DNA of 64,000 nucleotides, taken from UBA10649 sp963842725 (GTDB lineage: Bacteria; Actinomycetota; Actinomycetes; S36-B12). The stretch is from contig CAWJHN010000001.1 of assembly GCA_963842725.1 (NCBI GenBank), positions 144,826-208,825 of the forward strand, read 5' to 3'. The notes beneath the pieces are model-generated. The model made no database searches. It worked only from the letters and a program-made list of their open reading frames with translations, and was not told the origin of the DNA. The translations under genes and the position numbers were made by a program. Below, piece by piece: positions 62,417-64,000 of this stretch; position 1 is the stretch's first letter, and the number at the start of each line of letters is the position of its first letter.

Positions 62417-64000
62417 TCAGCAGGCGGGATCGGGCGTCACCGTGATGATCTCGTCCTTCACCATGGGCTGCGGCACCACCCGCGGCGGCACCCCGAGCAC
62501 CATCGGCTCCTCGAACCGCACGTCGATCACCCGCTCCTGCCCGCGCTCGAGCGGCACGTAGGTCCACCACACCGGCCGGTTGCGCTCCTCCCCCAGGTAC
62601 AGCGGGGCATCCACGCCGTCGATCGTCGCCGACAGGAAGTTCGCGCCGATCGGGGCGTAGATGTGGACGAGCATGTTCGTGGAGCCCTCCGGCGCCAGCG
62701 GGTCGTCGACCCGGCCGTAGCTGCCCCCCTCGGACGGCAGCCCGGTCGGGGCGTCATTGCGCAGCGTGACGGCCAGGGACGAGCTCTGGGTCGGCGTGGT
62801 CACGCAGCGTCCGGGCTTGTAGTCGACGGACGTCTGCACGAAGGCATCGAGCTTGTTCGCGGCCGCATTGTTGAACGCGACCCCGATCACCGACCCCGGC
62901 GAGTCCGGCAGCACGCCGCCCACCGGCGACTCCGCCAGCCACGCCTCCTCGTCGGGATCCGCGCTCCACACGAGCAGCCGCCCCTGCTCGGCGGGCTCCT
63001 TCAGCGCGTCGATGAGCGCGACCGGGTCGGGCTGGGCGGTCAGGAAGGCCGTGAAGACGGCGCCCACGAGCTCCATCGAGACCTCGTCGCGCACCGTGTC
63101 GTCGAGGATCTGCGAGTAGATGTCGACGGTGAAGAACTGCTCGACGTTGTCCGCGGTGATCGTGCGCCCGGCGGCGGTCACCGGCCCGGTCACCGTCAGC
63201 ATCGCGGCGACAGCGGCGGGATCGACCGCGATGACGCCGTCGACGGGCTCCCCCCGCTCGCCCATCCCGGCCGCGCTCAGCTCGGCCGTCAGCGGGAAGT
63301 GCGGCGTGAGGTTGTACGTGTTCCACGCCTCGAGCAGGTCGCCCCAGAGCAGGCGCGAGTCGTCCGGCGCGGCCGAGGTCGGGATCGGCTGCCGGTTGAG
63401 TTCCGAGCTGGTCCCCGTGTCGGCGAGGCGGATGCGCCCGTCGTCGGCCTCCAGCACGGCGTACCCCCCGACGAAGCCGCCGGCGCCGCGGGCCTCCGCG
63501 GGATTCTGCAGCAGTACCAGCCACTCTCGCGGCGTCTGCGCCCCGAGCATCGACGGCAGCCAGGTGGCCACCTGCGCGGCCGACGACACCAAAGGCGCCG
63601 CGTCCACGAGTTCGCGCGTCAGGTCCGCCAACGGCTCGGCGACCTCGGGGCGCACCGACGCGCCGTCGATCGCCTCGAGCCGGGCAGCCGTCGAGTCCAT
63701 CGACTGCCGACAGCTGCTCGAGCAGCGGGGCGACCTCCTGCATCGAGGCGACGTCGATCGCCCCCGAGTCCGTGCGGATCTCCCCCGCCACCACCCGCTC
63801 GGCGTACGGCGTGAGCGGCTCGGCCGCCGCGACCAGGTCGCTCAGCGATGCGGCCATGACGTCGACCGCGGCGGCCGTCGACCCCACGAACGGCAGTCCG
63901 GTGAGCACCTGCCACGGCACGCCCGAGGTCGACTCGGCCAGTTGCGCGGTGGACGACGAGACGGCCGGCACCTGCGCGGCCACCTCGTCCCACTGCTTCG
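62417..64000 (-). CDS. DUF4012 protein, 5' end outside window (one frame break)
   Basis: At least 527 codons. Recognisable DUF4012 features: REWLVLLQNPAEARGAGGFV GGYAVLEADDGRI, VDGVIAVDPAAVAAMLTVTG, and a C-terminal beta region (NMLVHIYAPIGANFLSATID). Large exported proteins of this family sit near polysaccharide or wall genes in actinobacteria; function unknown. The frame breaks near 63705 (LEQLS|MDSTAARLEAID). The N-terminus and any membrane anchor lie beyond 64000. Confidence 0.82.

Overview
The window is high-GC DNA with strongly GC-biased third codon positions and mycolic-acid-free actinobacterial gene neighbourhoods: rplU-rpmA-obgE-proB next to an RNase E/G gene, mreBCD-mrdA-rodA, and ndk-DUF4233-folC-valS. 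This order fits an actinobacterium of the Propionibacteriales/Nocardioidaceae type (Aeromicrobium- or Nocardioides-like). That placement is inference; no rRNA or tRNA gene is present to test it.

Layout. 0-8.2 kb: minus-strand housekeeping block (proB partial, obgE, rpmA, rplU, rne, and a radical-SAM pair). 8.5-9.4 kb: an AbiEi/endonuclease-like gene between two palindromic repeats. 9.5-15.7 kb: rod-shape cluster rodA, mrdA, mreD, mreC, mreB. 15.9-22.8 kb: alpha/beta hydrolase, ndk, DUF4233, folC, a pyridoxamine-phosphate-oxidase-like cassette between two identical palindromes, valS. 23.0-46.5 kb: a large type IV pilus region. It holds pilT2-orf94-pilB-pilT-pilC-pilA and a divergent pilM-pilN-pilO, a prepilin peptidase, three minor-pilin-like genes, two sigma-factor-like genes (one clearly FliA/WhiG type), a MinD/CpaE-like ATPase and several unrecognised genes in tightly overlapped operons. 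46.7-52.1 kb: a secreted NlpC/P60 hydrolase, a membrane protein with degenerate GGDEF and EAL-like regions, and a GAF-LuxR regulator. 52.3-60.8 kb: a run of toxin-antitoxin-like modules (mazEF, Xre-RES, a fused MntA-HepT, an HTH-nucleotidyltransferase) mixed with a glycosidase, clpX and a glycosyltransferase/ATP-grasp pair. 60.9-64 kb: two Pro-Thr-rich secreted paralogues and a DUF4012 protein cut by the window end.

Two families of 61-62-bp palindromes run through the window. Family 1 has outer arms beginning GTCGACCTTGAGGTTGGCGG (or GCCGACC...), six copies. Family 2 begins GTCGAGTGGCGAGTTGTGGC or close variants, seven copies. They often bracket single genes or toxin-antitoxin modules, which is the most unusual structural pattern here.

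Many genes carry single-base frame breaks, including essential genes (mreB, clpX). The encoded proteins are otherwise full length, so I read most of these as sequence errors rather than decay. pilC, the minor pilins and the GGDEF-EAL gene are affected most and their exact ends are less certain.

Several genes have a TANNNT-like -10 box ending 5-7 bases before the start codon and no ribosome binding site, as expected for leaderless transcripts, which are common in actinobacteria.
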